From contig QZKU01000059.1 in NCBI GenBank assembly GCA_003598085.1, forward strand, positions 1 through 25,523: a stretch of 25,523 nucleotides of DNA, in the 5' to 3' direction. Source of the DNA: Candidatus Abyssobacteria bacterium SURF_5 (GTDB taxonomy: Bacteria; Abyssobacteria; SURF-5). Positions 7,874 to 18,100 of this stretch are shown one piece after another. The position numbers and the translations under genes were made by a program. The notes under the pieces are model-generated. The model searched no databases. It worked only from the letters and a program-made list of their open reading frames with translations, and had not been told where the DNA came from. Position 1 is the first letter of the stretch. Each line of letters begins with the position of its first letter.

Positions 7874-8016
7874 CTGAACCAGCTTGCTGATGTGCAGATG
7901 CTCTCCGATGGAGCGTCTCCAGCCTTCTCGCGTCATCAAAAAAATGAAGGGATACTCACAAGGCGCCCGTGGATTGATAACGGATAATTTGCCTGATGGT
8001 TCATCGCCTGGAGGAT

Positions 8017-9039
8017 TTAACAGATGCGGGGGAGAAGCCTTCCCGAAGGCATATCGATAATTCGTTTGCTGCCGATTGCAGTACGGCCGATCACCACTGC
8101 TTTCCCATATTCTATGACCCTGCCGATCACCGCTGCCGTTCTTCCATATTCATGGCGCTGCATCACCGCAAGCACCGTGTCGCAATCGCGCGCCGGACAG
8201 ATAATGATGCATTTGCCTTCATTTCCGATATTCAGAGGGTCGATTCCCAATAGATGACACACAGCCGACACCTCGTGGCGCACAGGTATCGCCGCCTCGT
8301 CCACTTCGATCGCTTTGCCGGATGCCGACGCCACCTCGTTCAGCGCTGCCGCTATCCCGCCTCTCGTTAGATCCCGCATGAAATGCAGGCCGGGGCAAAC
8401 CATGAGAATGGATTCGATCATTCCCGCGAGTGGGGCGACGTCGCTTTCGAGATCGCTCTTGAAGTCGTACTCGCCGCGACCGAGTATCAGGGCGACTCCG
8501 TGATCGCCTATGAATCCGTTGACAAGCACCGCGTCTCCGACATCAATCCGCTCCGGTCCGACAGAGACGTGCTCCGGAATATCACCCACGCCGGCGGTGG
8601 TAATGAATATCCCTTCTGCAGCCCCTCTCTCAACTACTTTGGTATCGCCAGTCGCAATGACGACATCGGCTTCTCTCGCCGCAGCGGTAACGGAGCGAGT
8701 GATTTTCTTCAGCAAAGATATCGGAAAACCCTCCTCGATTATCATCGACACCGACAGAAAGCGAGGCCGTGCGCCAGCCACCGCGAGATCATTCACGGTT
8801 CCACAGACGGCAAGCCTGCCGATGTCGCCGCCTCTGAAGAAAAGAGGCTTGACAACAAAAGAATCCGTCGTGAAAGCCAGTTTCCCCGCAGAACCCGATC
8901 GTATGACCGCGCTATCACCGAGTTCGCAAAGGATATCATTTGAGAAAGCTGATACGAAAATCTCCTCGATCAAGTTCCTCATCAGCTTCCCGCCGCCGCC
9001 GTGAGCCAGCGTCACACGCTCGATTGATTCGTTCTTCAC
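8017..9039 (-). CDS. hypE: Hydrogenase maturation factor HypE (carbamoyl dehydratase)
   Basis: HypE dehydrates the carbamoyl group passed from HypF into a cyanide, the CN ligand of the [NiFe] site, on its C-terminal cysteine. This 340-residue protein has the PurM-like ATP-binding fold: the AHGGGGKLM start, GDSAVI, FTTDSFVV, and GTVNDLAVAGARP. It ends in PRIC, with the acceptor cysteine as the last residue as the family requires. It is last in the operon, 31 bases after hypD. All functional landmarks look intact. Confidence 0.97.
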   Translation of the reverse strand: MKNESIERVTLAHGGGGKLMRNLIEEIFVSAFSNDILCELGDSAVIRSGSAGKLAFTTDSFVVKPLFFRGGDIGRLAVCGTVNDLAVAGARPRFLSVSMIIEEGFPISLLKKITRSVTAAAREADVVIATGDTKVVERGAAEGIFITTAGVGDIPEHVSVGPERIDVGDAVLVNGFIGDHGVALILGRGEYDFKSDLESDVAPLAGMIESILMVCPGLHFMRDLTRGGIAAALNEVASASGKAIEVDEAAIPVRHEVSAVCHLLGIDPLNIGNEGKCIIICPARDCDTVLAVMQRHEYGRTAAVIGRVIEYGKAVVIGRTAIGSKRIIDMPSGRLLPRIC

Positions 9040-9070
9040 AAACCGCTCCTGAAAAGGTCAGCACTTGCTT

Positions 9071-10180
9071 TCAAAAATCGTCGATGCCCGCCGTCTTCTG
9101 GTTATAATGTGCGGCGCATGTCCCTTCTGACGAGACAATGCATGGACCGATGGGAGTTTCCGGTGTACACGTTGTGCCGAATAAGCCGCATTCTTCGGGA
9201 GACTTGACTCCGCGAAGGATTTCGCCACACATACAACCTGGTGCAGGCCGACCTGACTCCACAGCCATGCCTGCTTCCATTACGGCATCAAACCTGGCAT
9301 ACCCTTTAGTAAACCCGAGACCGCTGTCCGGAATCAGGCTGAATCCGCGCCATTCGCTGTCAACTCGCTTGAATACCGTGCGTATGATGACCTGCGCCCG
9401 CCGGTTCCCGCCAAAAGTCACCGCTCGCATATACGCTATCTCCACCAGTGCCTTGGCCGCCTGTACCTGGCGAAGCAGCATCAAAACGGCAAGAAGAATA
9501 TCGACCGGCTCAAAACCGGAAACCACCGCCGGCACATGATGTGTTCGCGCAACCGCCTCGAAGGCAGAGGCGCCTATGATCGCGCTCACGTGTCCCGGGC
9601 ATATGAAACCGTCAATCCTCAGGTCTGGCGCTTGCGCCAGCACCTCGAGCGCCGGCGGAAGAAGTTTGTTCGCTGCAATCACAAACAGGTTCTCAATGCC
9701 GCTCCGTTCGGCCTGCATAAGTGTCCATGCGACCGACGGAGCCGTGGTCTCAAAGCCTGCTGAAAAAAACACAATCCGGCTGCTTCGATTCTCCCGTGCA
9801 AGGGCAAATAATTCGGTGGGGGAGTAGATCACCCGAACATCGGCGCCCCCCGCCCGTGCCGCTTCGAGTGAACCCCCGCCGCCCGGAACACGAAGCATAT
9901 CGCCAAAAGTGACGAGGATGACCCGCGGACGGCCTGCAAGAGTGATTGCAGCGTCAATAAGGCCGGGCGGCGTCACACAGACAGGACAACCGGGACCGGA
10001 AACCAATTGGATATTTTTCGGCAGCAGCCTCCGCAACCCGCTTTTCACGATCACAGCCGTATGCGTGCCGCAAACCTCCATCAGGGTTACACGCCGGGGA
10101 GCCAGGCGGAGCGCGATTCCTTCGATCTCCCGGACGAGGCGCACCGCCGCCCTCGGGTCATTCAGCATTCTCGTGATCAT
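9071..10180 (-). CDS. hypD: Hydrogenase maturation factor HypD
   Basis: HypD is the Fe-S scaffold that, with HypC, carries the Fe(CN)2CO unit during [NiFe]-hydrogenase assembly. The 369-residue protein shows MEVCGTHT near residue 35 and SGPGCPVCVTP near 62-72. Its C-terminal [4Fe-4S] cysteine region comprises GCMCGEILRG, then C-G-L-F-G-T-T-C-T-P, then GPC and GTC. The start overlaps the end of hypC by 23 bases. A second in-frame ATG lies four codons downstream and could be used instead. Confidence 0.97.
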   Translation of the reverse strand: MITRMLNDPRAAVRLVREIEGIALRLAPRRVTLMEVCGTHTAVIVKSGLRRLLPKNIQLVSGPGCPVCVTPPGLIDAAITLAGRPRVILVTFGDMLRVPGGGGSLEAARAGGADVRVIYSPTELFALARENRSSRIVFFSAGFETTAPSVAWTLMQAERSGIENLFVIAANKLLPPALEVLAQAPDLRIDGFICPGHVSAIIGASAFEAVARTHHVPAVVSGFEPVDILLAVLMLLRQVQAAKALVEIAYMRAVTFGGNRRAQVIIRTVFKRVDSEWRGFSLIPDSGLGFTKGYARFDAVMEAGMAVESGRPAPGCMCGEILRGVKSPEECGLFGTTCTPETPIGPCIVSSEGTCAAHYNQKTAGIDDF

Positions 10181-10388
10181 TCACCATCCGCCGCAAAAGT
10201 TCCAACGTCTTTATTGCTTTATCGAGATCAAGTTTATGGATAGCAAAACCGGTATGCACAAGAACGTATTCTCCGACGGCCAAATCGTCAACCAGCGCGA
10301 CGCAAATCCGCATCCGGATCCCGTCGATATCCACCCTGGCGTAATCACCCTCAACCTCTATTACGCGCGCCGGAACTGCAAGGCACAT
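10158..10388 (-). CDS. hypC: Hydrogenase maturation chaperone HypC/HybG
   Basis: A 76-residue chaperone that brings the Fe(CN)2CO group to the hydrogenase large-subunit precursor. The start is fixed by the family: MCLAVPARV, with Cys2 the essential iron and partner-binding residue. AGAGGGG lies upstream of this ATG. The frame is open further upstream but that extension is inside hypF. The OB-fold hallmarks VDIDG, VGEYVLVHTGFAI are present. Its start overlaps the hypF 3' end by 38 bases and its end overlaps hypD by 23, indicating tight translational coupling. Confidence 0.95.
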   Translation of the reverse strand: MCLAVPARVIEVEGDYARVDIDGIRMRICVALVDDLAVGEYVLVHTGFAIHKLDLDKAIKTLELLRRMVNDHENAE

Positions 10389-12681
10389 CACGTCCCCTCT
10401 CATTTGCCACAATCGCTTGCCCAAGAGAAATGCATTCATCGTTCGGAGGTAGGTATCGATGAAAATAGACTGAAAAACCGGCTGAGCCAAGTCGTTTCAC
10501 AACGTGTTCGAGTACGTATCCGTTTTGAAAGACGCCGCCCGTCAGTACCACCGCATTCAGATGTGTTTCTTCTCTGATCTGGCCGCACACATCCGCGGTC
10601 ATTTCACAGACGGCGTTATGAAAACAGGCTGAAATGATCTCTTTCGGCCGCCCCTCGAAAATGTCGCTTACAATCGCGGCGATGACGGGCGCCGGATCGA
10701 CAAGGATCGGCCGACAACAATGTATCTGAAAAGCATACGAATCTGTTACCCCCTTCGCCGCAATCGCTTCCAAATACGTCGGGCCTTCGCCTTCATACGT
10801 GGAGACCGTACAGAGTCGCAACAATGCGCCAACCGCATCGAACAACCTGCCCATCCCGCACGTCGAGGCGGCGTATTCTTTATTGTTGATGATGCTCAGG
10901 AGAAAGGATATTTTATCGCGACCCACTTGCGGGAATAGTTTCGTCGCGGTCTCGACAGCATTTTCCTTAAAAATCTCGTGCAGGTATGAGAAAGCCATTC
11001 GATATGGCTCGCGTACGGCCGCTTCACCCCCCGGCATCAGGATATATTTCATGTGGCCGAGCCGGCGATAATTGGAAGCGCGCACTGCAAGAAATTCACT
11101 GCCCCATATGCTCCCGTCCTCACCCAGCCCCGCACCGTCGAAAACAACTGCAAGTACCTCCGTGCCAAGCAGGTGATTCTCCGCTATGGAACTGACGGCA
11201 TGTGCGTGATGATGCTGCACCCGGTGCAGTCGCCCCCTCGCTCGCTCGAGGGCAAGTTGTGACGAGCCAAGTTCAGCATGCAGATCGCAGGCAGCCGCAC
11301 TGGTCTCAATTCCAAGTTCATGCTGCATCCCTTCAAGCATCTCTGTGCTGCTGTTCCGTGTCTCACAGTAGTCCAGGTCCCCAATGTAGCGGCTCACATG
11401 CGCCGCATTCCCTCTCGTCACGCAGACAGTGTTTTTTTTATGTGCGCCATACGCAGAAACAGTCGCAGTTGAGCTCTCCAACATAATAGGGCGGGGAACA
11501 AAGCCGCGCGATCGGCGGAGCAGAATCGGGAGAGAACCGGCAAACCGCACGATTGAGTCGTCGCATCTTCTGACAATATCTCGATCATGCAACAGCACCA
11601 GATCCGCTATTCCAGCCAACTCGGAAAGCGCTTCCTCATTTCGATAAATAAGGGGCTCGCCGAGCCTGTTCGCGCTGGTCATCACCAGGGCCGGGAAAGC
11701 ATCGCGCAGCAAAAGATGATGCAACGGAGTATATGCCAGCATGACTCCAAGGCTGTCGAGACCGGGCGCGACCCCGTCGGCGATTACTCCAACAGGCTTC
11801 CTCCGGAGAAGAACAATCGGGGACGCCGGGGAAGAGAGAGCGGCCTTTTCGGCGTCAGATACCTCGGCGTACGAAAGAACATCTTCTGTCACAGCCGACA
11901 TCAGGGCAAATGGTTTCCGCGGTCGCTGTTTCCGCAGCCGGAGCCGCTTAACGGCTTCCTCATCCTGCGCATTTGCCGCCAAATGAAATCCGCCCAGTCC
12001 TTTTACCGCAACTATCCGGCCTTCTTTCAGAAACATGATTGCTTCCGCAATCACATCCGCGCTATCGAGAACTCGGCCGCTGATATCAACCATCCTGATA
12101 TGTGGGCCGCAGGAAGGACAACTGTTGATCTGGGAATGAAAGCGCCTGCTCTCGGTATCCTTATATTCATTCCTGCATGCGCCACACATCTTGAAAACTC
12201 TCATCGAGGTCGCCTCGCGATCGAACGGCGCGGATTCGGCAAGCGAATAGCGCGGACCGCAGTGAATGCAGCCGTTGAACGGATACCGATACCGCCTGTC
12301 GGCAGGATCAAATACTTCGTTGACGCAATCAGCACACACTGCGCTATCCGGCGCAATACTCAAATCGGGCGCTCCACAATCCTCGCTCCTCAGTATCTGA
12401 AAACTTTCCGCGTGACGAGGCTCAGTATCAATGACCGAGGCCGAAACTATGCTCGCATGGAGCGGCGGGCGGGTAGTGACATCACTGACAAAGGCGCGAA
12501 CATCCCGTTCGCCGCCCTCGGCTTCAATCAAAACGCCGGTCCGAGTATTTGTGACAAACCCACCCACCCTGTGCTCGCGCGCTTTCCGGAAGACAAACGG
12601 GCGAAACCCCACCCCCTGAACGACCCCGGTTACCAGGATCTTCTTGCGCACGACGGCATCCGTTTTTGAAACGGTCCGCAT
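10351..12681 (-). CDS. hypF: Hydrogenase maturation carbamoyltransferase HypF
   Basis: HypF makes carbamoyl-adenylate from carbamoyl phosphate and transfers the carbamoyl group to HypE. Domains in order: acylphosphatase-like (VVQGVGFRPFVFRKA near 19-33); two zinc fingers (CADC...CIHC and CGAC...CPSC); YrdC-like (around VKGLGGFHLA and MTSANRLGEPL); and a C-terminal Kae1-like domain with HHHAHAVSS and LTGGVFQNGYV. Its 776 residues are normal. The frame is open up to 12885, but that extension lacks homology features and would overlap the protease gene. The ATG at 12681 is therefore chosen although its Shine-Dalgarno is weak. The C terminus has NDECISLGQ where relatives usually have NDGG, plus a short tail running into hypC. 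Confidence 0.95.
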   Translation of the reverse strand: MRTVSKTDAVVRKKILVTGVVQGVGFRPFVFRKAREHRVGGFVTNTRTGVLIEAEGGERDVRAFVSDVTTRPPLHASIVSASVIDTEPRHAESFQILRSEDCGAPDLSIAPDSAVCADCVNEVFDPADRRYRYPFNGCIHCGPRYSLAESAPFDREATSMRVFKMCGACRNEYKDTESRRFHSQINSCPSCGPHIRMVDISGRVLDSADVIAEAIMFLKEGRIVAVKGLGGFHLAANAQDEEAVKRLRLRKQRPRKPFALMSAVTEDVLSYAEVSDAEKAALSSPASPIVLLRRKPVGVIADGVAPGLDSLGVMLAYTPLHHLLLRDAFPALVMTSANRLGEPLIYRNEEALSELAGIADLVLLHDRDIVRRCDDSIVRFAGSLPILLRRSRGFVPRPIMLESSTATVSAYGAHKKNTVCVTRGNAAHVSRYIGDLDYCETRNSSTEMLEGMQHELGIETSAAACDLHAELGSSQLALERARGRLHRVQHHHAHAVSSIAENHLLGTEVLAVVFDGAGLGEDGSIWGSEFLAVRASNYRRLGHMKYILMPGGEAAVREPYRMAFSYLHEIFKENAVETATKLFPQVGRDKISFLLSIINNKEYAASTCGMGRLFDAVGALLRLCTVSTYEGEGPTYLEAIAAKGVTDSYAFQIHCCRPILVDPAPVIAAIVSDIFEGRPKEIISACFHNAVCEMTADVCGQIREETHLNAVVLTGGVFQNGYVLEHVVKRLGSAGFSVYFHRYLPPNDECISLGQAIVANERGRDVPCSSGARNRG

Positions 12682-12757
12682 AAAGCTGTCACTCTTGCCT
12701 AAAAGAACTTTTTTCTTTGAACTAACCCGATCAAAAGCAGGAGAACCCAAGAGCCAA

Positions 12758-13234
12758 CTACGAAACAATCTCTTGCGACCCTGAAACCAATCCCCTGATA
12801 TGATCAAGGAGTTCAGGAATTGCCGCTTCCACCTGCGGCGACAACTCCCGGCCGGCCGTTGTGATCGCTGGTTCAATCCCCACAAATATGAACTCCGCCC
12901 CCACAGATCCGACCGCCTTCAACAACACGGCCCAATTGACCGGCGACAGCCGGTGGGCTGAACGGGATCCGCTGCAAAAAGCACTCAGGTCTTGCTCTCG
13001 TATGCAGTGCACAGTTCCGGGAACAGCCCCAAGTTGAATGGCGTCAACGATAATGATCCGGCATTCTTCTAAATATGCCCCCAACACAGAAAGAAAGTCC
13101 GAGCCACAGTCCAGAACCGATGCTCCGTCAGGGAGGCCCGACTCCCTCAGCCGATGCACAACGTGCCTCCCCAGCCCGTCATCACTGAGTAAGTCGTTCC
13201 CAACACCGACTATGAGTGCCGTTGAATATCCCAT
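12758..13234 (-). CDS. [NiFe]-hydrogenase maturation protease
   Basis: This endopeptidase removes the C-terminal peptide of the hydrogenase large subunit after nickel insertion. GVGNDLLSDDGLG near the N terminus, IIIVDAIQLG in the middle and SAHRLSPVNW carry the conserved Asp, Asp and His that read the nickel site. The start at 13234 (MGYSTAL) gives 158 residues, the family norm. It lacks a clear Shine-Dalgarno, and a TTG a few codons upstream behind AAGGA is an alternative; the frame is open to 13300. It is first in the hyp operon. Which hydrogenase it serves cannot be told, since no large subunit is in the window. Confidence 0.9.
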   Translation of the reverse strand: MGYSTALIVGVGNDLLSDDGLGRHVVHRLRESGLPDGASVLDCGSDFLSVLGAYLEECRIIIVDAIQLGAVPGTVHCIREQDLSAFCSGSRSAHRLSPVNWAVLLKAVGSVGAEFIFVGIEPAITTAGRELSPQVEAAIPELLDHIRGLVSGSQEIVS

Positions 13235-13325
13235 AAAATCAGCAAGCCGCGACAAAACAATCCTTGCGAAAATAATGTCATCTTTCCATACCATTATCAA
13301 TGCAAGACGCGCGAGAGCCTTTCTC

Positions 13326-13373
13326 TTGACAGGTATACCCTCTCCGCGTTATACTATACTTACCGGTAGGTAA
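13326..13373 (+). promoter_or_regulatory. Promoter with TetR-like operator for the tetR-RND operon
   Basis: TTGACA (13326-13331) and TATACT (13350-13355) are separated by 18 bases. Just downstream is the inverted repeat TTACC-GGTA-GGTAA (13360-13373), which overlaps the expected transcription start. TACCGGTAGGTA-type palindromes are common operators of TetR-family efflux regulators, so autorepression together with the pump genes is the likely control. The hyp operon starts divergently about 90 bases away. Confidence 0.7.
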
Positions 13374-13392
13374 ATAATCGGCGGAGGACCAA

Positions 13393-14022
13393 TTGGCAGG
13401 CAGAATCAAAAATAAACCGGCCGCTCCACCAGGCGGCTCAAAAAAGGACTTGATTGAAAGGAAAGCCCTCACCTTCTTCTCAGAGAAAGGCTACGACGCG
13501 ACCTCGATGCGGGAAATCGCGGAGGCCGCCGGCGTTACTAAACCGGTTATCTATTATTATTTCAAAAATAAAGAACAGTTGTGCCATCATTTGATCAGTT
13601 CGGGGTTGGAAGAGTTTCGTCAGAGCATACAGCGCGTGTGCTTGGAACCCTCGGATGATGTGCTTGAACAGGTTGTGCGAATGGTGCAGGTCCATTTTGA
13701 CTTCTGCAAGTCGCACCTCGAATTCATGCGGTTCATCTATGCAATCAATTTCGGACCCGATAGAAAGAAGATCACGTACAATTTTTACGATTACAGCATG
13801 AGCATTTTCGATATGCAGGTTTCCCTGATGCGGCGAATGTCCCAGGCGCGCCTGCTGAAAAATGGAAAAGAAGAAGCGGCGGTCTATTACCTTCGAGGGA
13901 TCATCAGTACCTTCGCCATGATGTATCTTGATGGAAGACATCCGCTGAATTCGAACTTGGCAAAAAATATTGTGGTGGATCTGGTCGGCGGTCTTGGAGC
14001 ATCCGGATCCCGGATTCGGTGA
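13393..14022 (+). CDS. TetR/AcrR-family transcriptional regulator
   Basis: A 209-residue repressor-type protein. The N-terminal HTH is clear: RKALTFFSEKGYDATSMREI, then AEAAGVTKPVIYYYFKNKEQL. The C-terminal ligand domain is unspecific (around VHFDFCKSHLEFMRFIYAINFG). Translation starts at a TTG at 13393, chosen because GGAGG lies seven bases before it and no ATG fits. The gene is first of three on the same strand and ends 19 bases before the membrane-fusion protein start, so it most likely controls the pump through the operator at 13360-13373. The inducer is unknown. Confidence 0.93.
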   Translation: MAGRIKNKPAAPPGGSKKDLIERKALTFFSEKGYDATSMREIAEAAGVTKPVIYYYFKNKEQLCHHLISSGLEEFRQSIQRVCLEPSDDVLEQVVRMVQVHFDFCKSHLEFMRFIYAINFGPDRKKITYNFYDYSMSIFDMQVSLMRRMSQARLLKNGKEEAAVYYLRGIISTFAMMYLDGRHPLNSNLAKNIVVDLVGGLGASGSRIR

Positions 14023-14041
14023 AGCGGGTGGGAGAATGCAG

Positions 14042-15112
14042 ATGTTCAAGAAACAATTGATTCCAGGAATAGTCATAATATTTCTGATCGCGCTGGTCGC
14101 GGCATTGTTCCTCCTCCCGGGAGCGACGCGTTCCATCGAGCAGCCGCCGGAGGAGCGCGTTGCCGACGTGAGGGTCATGGAGCTGAACCCCGATGACCTC
14201 CTCGACGTGATCGATCTGCCGGCTACTGTCGAGCCGTTCGTCTCTACCGAGGTGCCAGCCGAAGTGAGCGGTCGGATTGACTGGATCGGCCCGGCGGAAG
14301 GGTCAATTATCTCGAAGGGCGCTCCAATTATCCGTATTGACCAGAGGACCTATCAGGCCGAACTTAATGAGGCGCGGGCCTCTTATGATTTGGCAATGAA
14401 CAATCACAAGCGAATGCAGAGGTTGTACGAAGAAGGAATCGTCAGCAAGGACAAAATGGACGAGTTTAAGACTTCGGTCGCCACGAGCGTAGCAAGACTT
14501 GACATGGCCAAAGTACAACTCGAAAAGGCAAGCATCAATTCGCCCATCGCCGGTGTCCTCAACGATGTTTACTTCGACGTCGGAGAATACGTGCGGCAGG
14601 GAGATAAGGTCGCAGAAATCGTTGTCATCGACCCTGTAAAGGTGCTTGTCAGGATTCCCGAAAAAGATATCCCTTATATCAAGAAGGACGAACGAGTTGA
14701 CGTTGTCTTCAAAATGAACGGTTTGGAAGACCGGAGAGGCACCATCAATTACCTGAGCGTCGTCGGCAATGCCGCAACGCGTACATATGATGTTGAAATC
14801 ACCGTCCCCAATCCTTCGCACGAGATTCTACCGTCCATGATCGCGCGTGTTCGCGTCGTTAAACAGCATATCCCGAACGCGATCACTGTGCCGCTGTTCT
14901 CTGTGATTCCGCGAGGTGACTATAAAGCGGTGTTCGTCGAGAATGACGGACGAGCCGAGGAGCGCCAGGTCGAACTGGGAATCCTCGCCGGAAACAGCGT
15001 CCAGATTCTCAGCGGGCTGCAACCCCATGAAAGGTTGATTGTGGAGGGCCATCGCGAACTTACGGACGGCGAAAAGATTCGCGTAGTGGGGGTGGCGGAA
15101 GAAGTCTCATGA
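14042..15112 (+). CDS. RND efflux periplasmic adaptor (membrane-fusion protein)
   Basis: A 356-residue adaptor linking an inner-membrane RND pump to an outer-membrane channel. It is anchored by one N-terminal membrane helix (about 8-30, IPGIVIIFLIALVAALFLLP) without a lipobox cysteine. The lipoyl/barrel-sandwich halves are EVPAEVSGRIDWI and INSPIAGVL, with an alpha-hairpin between them. The beta-barrel and membrane-proximal parts follow, including the typical VPLFSVI and VELGILAGNSVQILSGL. Two ATGs lie six bases apart; the second (14042) is preferred because GGGAG sits seven bases upstream. The end overlaps the pump gene by 4 bp. No outer-membrane TolC-like gene is in the operon. Confidence 0.93.
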   Translation: MFKKQLIPGIVIIFLIALVAALFLLPGATRSIEQPPEERVADVRVMELNPDDLLDVIDLPATVEPFVSTEVPAEVSGRIDWIGPAEGSIISKGAPIIRIDQRTYQAELNEARASYDLAMNNHKRMQRLYEEGIVSKDKMDEFKTSVATSVARLDMAKVQLEKASINSPIAGVLNDVYFDVGEYVRQGDKVAEIVVIDPVKVLVRIPEKDIPYIKKDERVDVVFKMNGLEDRRGTINYLSVVGNAATRTYDVEITVPNPSHEILPSMIARVRVVKQHIPNAITVPLFSVIPRGDYKAVFVENDGRAEERQVELGILAGNSVQILSGLQPHERLIVEGHRELTDGEKIRVVGVAEEVS

Positions 15113-18100
15113 ACATCACGAATATTGCGATTCAAAAGCGCACGACGATTTTCGTGCTCATCGCGATGATCCTCATTTCCGGACTCTATTTCTACATCAC
15201 CTTGCCGCGAGAATCCACGCCCGATATCCCCGTGCCCTACATCATTGTCACCACCACCTATACCGGTGTTTCCCCTGCCGATATGGAGAATACCGTCACC
15301 GTTCCGATCGAGAAAAAGCTGAAGGGACTGCACGACGTCGAGGAGATCCGGTCGGTCTCGGCGGAAGGCATTTCCACAATCAGTATCGAGTTCTTGCCGG
15401 AAGTTGACATAGACGACGCTTTGCAGAAGGTCCGGGATAAAGTCGACCAGGCCCAAGCGGATCTTCCCGAGGATGCGGATGATCCCATCATCACCGAGGT
15501 AAGTTTCTCCGACTTCCCCATCATGATCGTGAATGTCTCCGGCGACGTCGGCCTCGTACGTTTGAAAGCGGTCGCAGACGAACTCGAGGAGCGGATTGAA
15601 GCCGTTCCGGGCGTCCTTGATGCTTCGGTCATCGGCGGCCTCGAACGCGAAATTCGAATTGAGCCCGATCCCGAACGGCTTGCCGCCTATGAAATCCCGC
15701 TCGGTGAACTGCTTGCGCTCATCGGCTCGGAAAATGAGAACGTGGCCGCCGGAAACATCGATTTGCCCGAAGCCAAGTTCCAGGTGCGCGTGCCCGGCGA
15801 GTTCCAGGACCCAAAGGAAGCACAGAACCTCATCCTCATGGTGCGCGACGGCAACCCGATCTATCTGACGGACGTCGCGCAGATTCGGGACACCTTCAAG
15901 GACAGCGAAAGCTATTCACGAATCAATGGCCGTGAGAGCGTCGCGATCAGCATTCAAAAACGAACCGGCGAAAACGCGTTGCGGATAACGAAGCAGATCA
16001 AGCACATCCTGTCGGAGGACCGTAGTCAAGTCCCTCATGGAATCGATTTGACCGTATCCATGGACGAATCCAAATACGTTCTCATGATGGTGAGCGACCT
16101 CGAAAACAACATCCTGTCCGGCCTGGTGCTCGTGCTTGCGATCATTTTTATTTCCATGGGCCTGCGAAACGCATTTTTTGTCGCCCTGGCAATCCCTCTC
16201 TCGATGCTGATCTCCTTCATCGTCCTGCGAGTCTTCGGCATGACATTGAACAACGTCGTCCTGTTTAGCCTTATCCTCGCGCTCGGTATGCTGGTTGATA
16301 ATGCCATCGTTATCGTCGAGAACTGTTACCGGCACATGCAGGAAGGAAAGGGGAGACTGGAGGCCGCCCGCGAGGGAACCACCGAGGTGGCGCTGCCCGT
16401 AATCGTATCGACGGTAACCACCTTGTGCGCCTTCTTGCCGATGCTGTTCTGGCCCGGCATCATGGGCGAATTCATGAGCTACTTGCCGAAGACCTTGATC
16501 ATCACGCTCTCGGCCTCCCTGTTCGTCGCGCTGGTCATCAATCCCGTTTTCGCGTCCCGTTTCATGAAAGTGCGCAAGCTGCGCGACGTCAAGCGCCTGA
16601 AAAAAGAGGGCGGTTTGCTCACGTATTACAGCCGGTTCTTGAATTTTTCGCTCGATCGGCCGGGAATGCTGCTGATTATCTGCGGACTCGTGCTTCTGGC
16701 CACCGTTGTCGGATACCGCAAATTCGGACACGGCATCCAGTTCTTTCCTGATGCCGACCCCGATCGAGCAATGGTGTATATCCGCGGGCCGGAAGGAACC
16801 AGCCTGAATAAGAGCGACGAGATTACGCGCGTTATCGAACAAAAGCTCGCGAAGTACGAAGACATCGAGAACTACGTTGCAAATGTCGGCTCGCGTCCCG
16901 GCGGATTCTTCGGCGGAGGCTCCTCGGGCTCCCATGTCGCCCGGATCTCTATTGATTTCAAAGAGGCGGAGGATCGACGGGAATCATCTCGATGGGTGCT
17001 TCAACAGATTCGTCAGGACATGAAAGGAATAGCCGGCGCCGAAATCCAAGTGGAGGAGGAACGGCACGGCCCACCGCAGGACCCCCCGATCAACATTGAG
17101 ATTTCGGGCGAGGAATTTGACGTTCTGGCCGGTATCTCCCAGGACGTCAAACGACACATCCAAAACGTACCGGGGCTGGTGGACCTGAAAGACGACTACG
17201 AGCAGGCACGTCCCGAGCTGCGCTTCCAGGTGGATCGACAAAGGGCCGCGCTGCTCGATGTGGATACCGTCACAATAGCCAACTATGTGAAGGCGGCGGT
17301 CATGGGACGCAAAGTCGGCAATTTCCGCCAGGGTGAGGACGAGTATGATATCACTGTCAGATTGGCGCCACAGGATCGCGATAATCTCCAGAAAGTGCTC
17401 CGCCTCAATGTGCCCGGCCCTCGCGGCGAACCGATCCCTCTTTCCTCGCTCGCTCGCGTTGATTATGCCGGCGGCCTCGGCTCCATCACCCGGATCGATC
17501 AAAAACGGGTGATTACGCTGGACTCCGAGGTCGAGGGCAGGCTCCCGAATGACGCGCTGGCCGACGTCAAACGCATTCTTTCCAGCTATCAGACGCCGGT
17601 CGGCTACGGCATCGCCTTCACGGGGCAGGACACACAGCAGAAGGAGGCAAGCGATTTTCTTATCAAGGCGTTCGTAGTTGCGCTGTTCCTCATTCTGCTC
17701 GTGCTCATCACGCAGTTCAATTCGCTCATCCTGCCGTCCATCATCATGGTCTCGGTCATTCTTTCCCTTGCCGGTGTCTTGATCGGTTTGTTGGTCGTGG
17801 GAATACCCTTCGGGATTGTGATGACCGGCATCGGCGTGATCAGCCTTGCGGGTGTTGTGGTAAATAACGCCATCGTCCTCATTGACTACGTGCAATTGCT
17901 GCGGGCCAGAGGTCTTGCGCGACGGGACGCGCTCGTGCAGGCGGGAATCGTGCGCCTTCGACCCGTGCTGCTCACGGCCGTCACAACTATTCTTGGACTG
18001 ATCCCCATGGCGACCGGAATCAGCTTCAATTTCCGAGAGTTTCGCCTCGTTCTCGAAAGCGAGAGCAGCCAGTGGTGGGGGCCCATGGCTATCGCGGTCA

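Noticed and set aside
11587-12669. Open frame of about 360 codons on the plus strand opposite hypF
   Set aside because: hypF is intact with all its domains on the other strand, and the antisense translation shows no recognisable domain.
12682-12885. N-terminal extension of hypF by 68 codons
   Set aside because: It overlaps the hydrogenase protease gene, has no homology features, and the acylphosphatase domain begins properly from the ATG at 12681.
15916-17895. Long open frames antisense to the RND pump gene (about 340 and 300 codons)
   Set aside because: They lie opposite a complete, well-conserved transporter gene, have low-complexity His/Asp/Gln-rich translations and no family motifs. They are coding-strand shadows.
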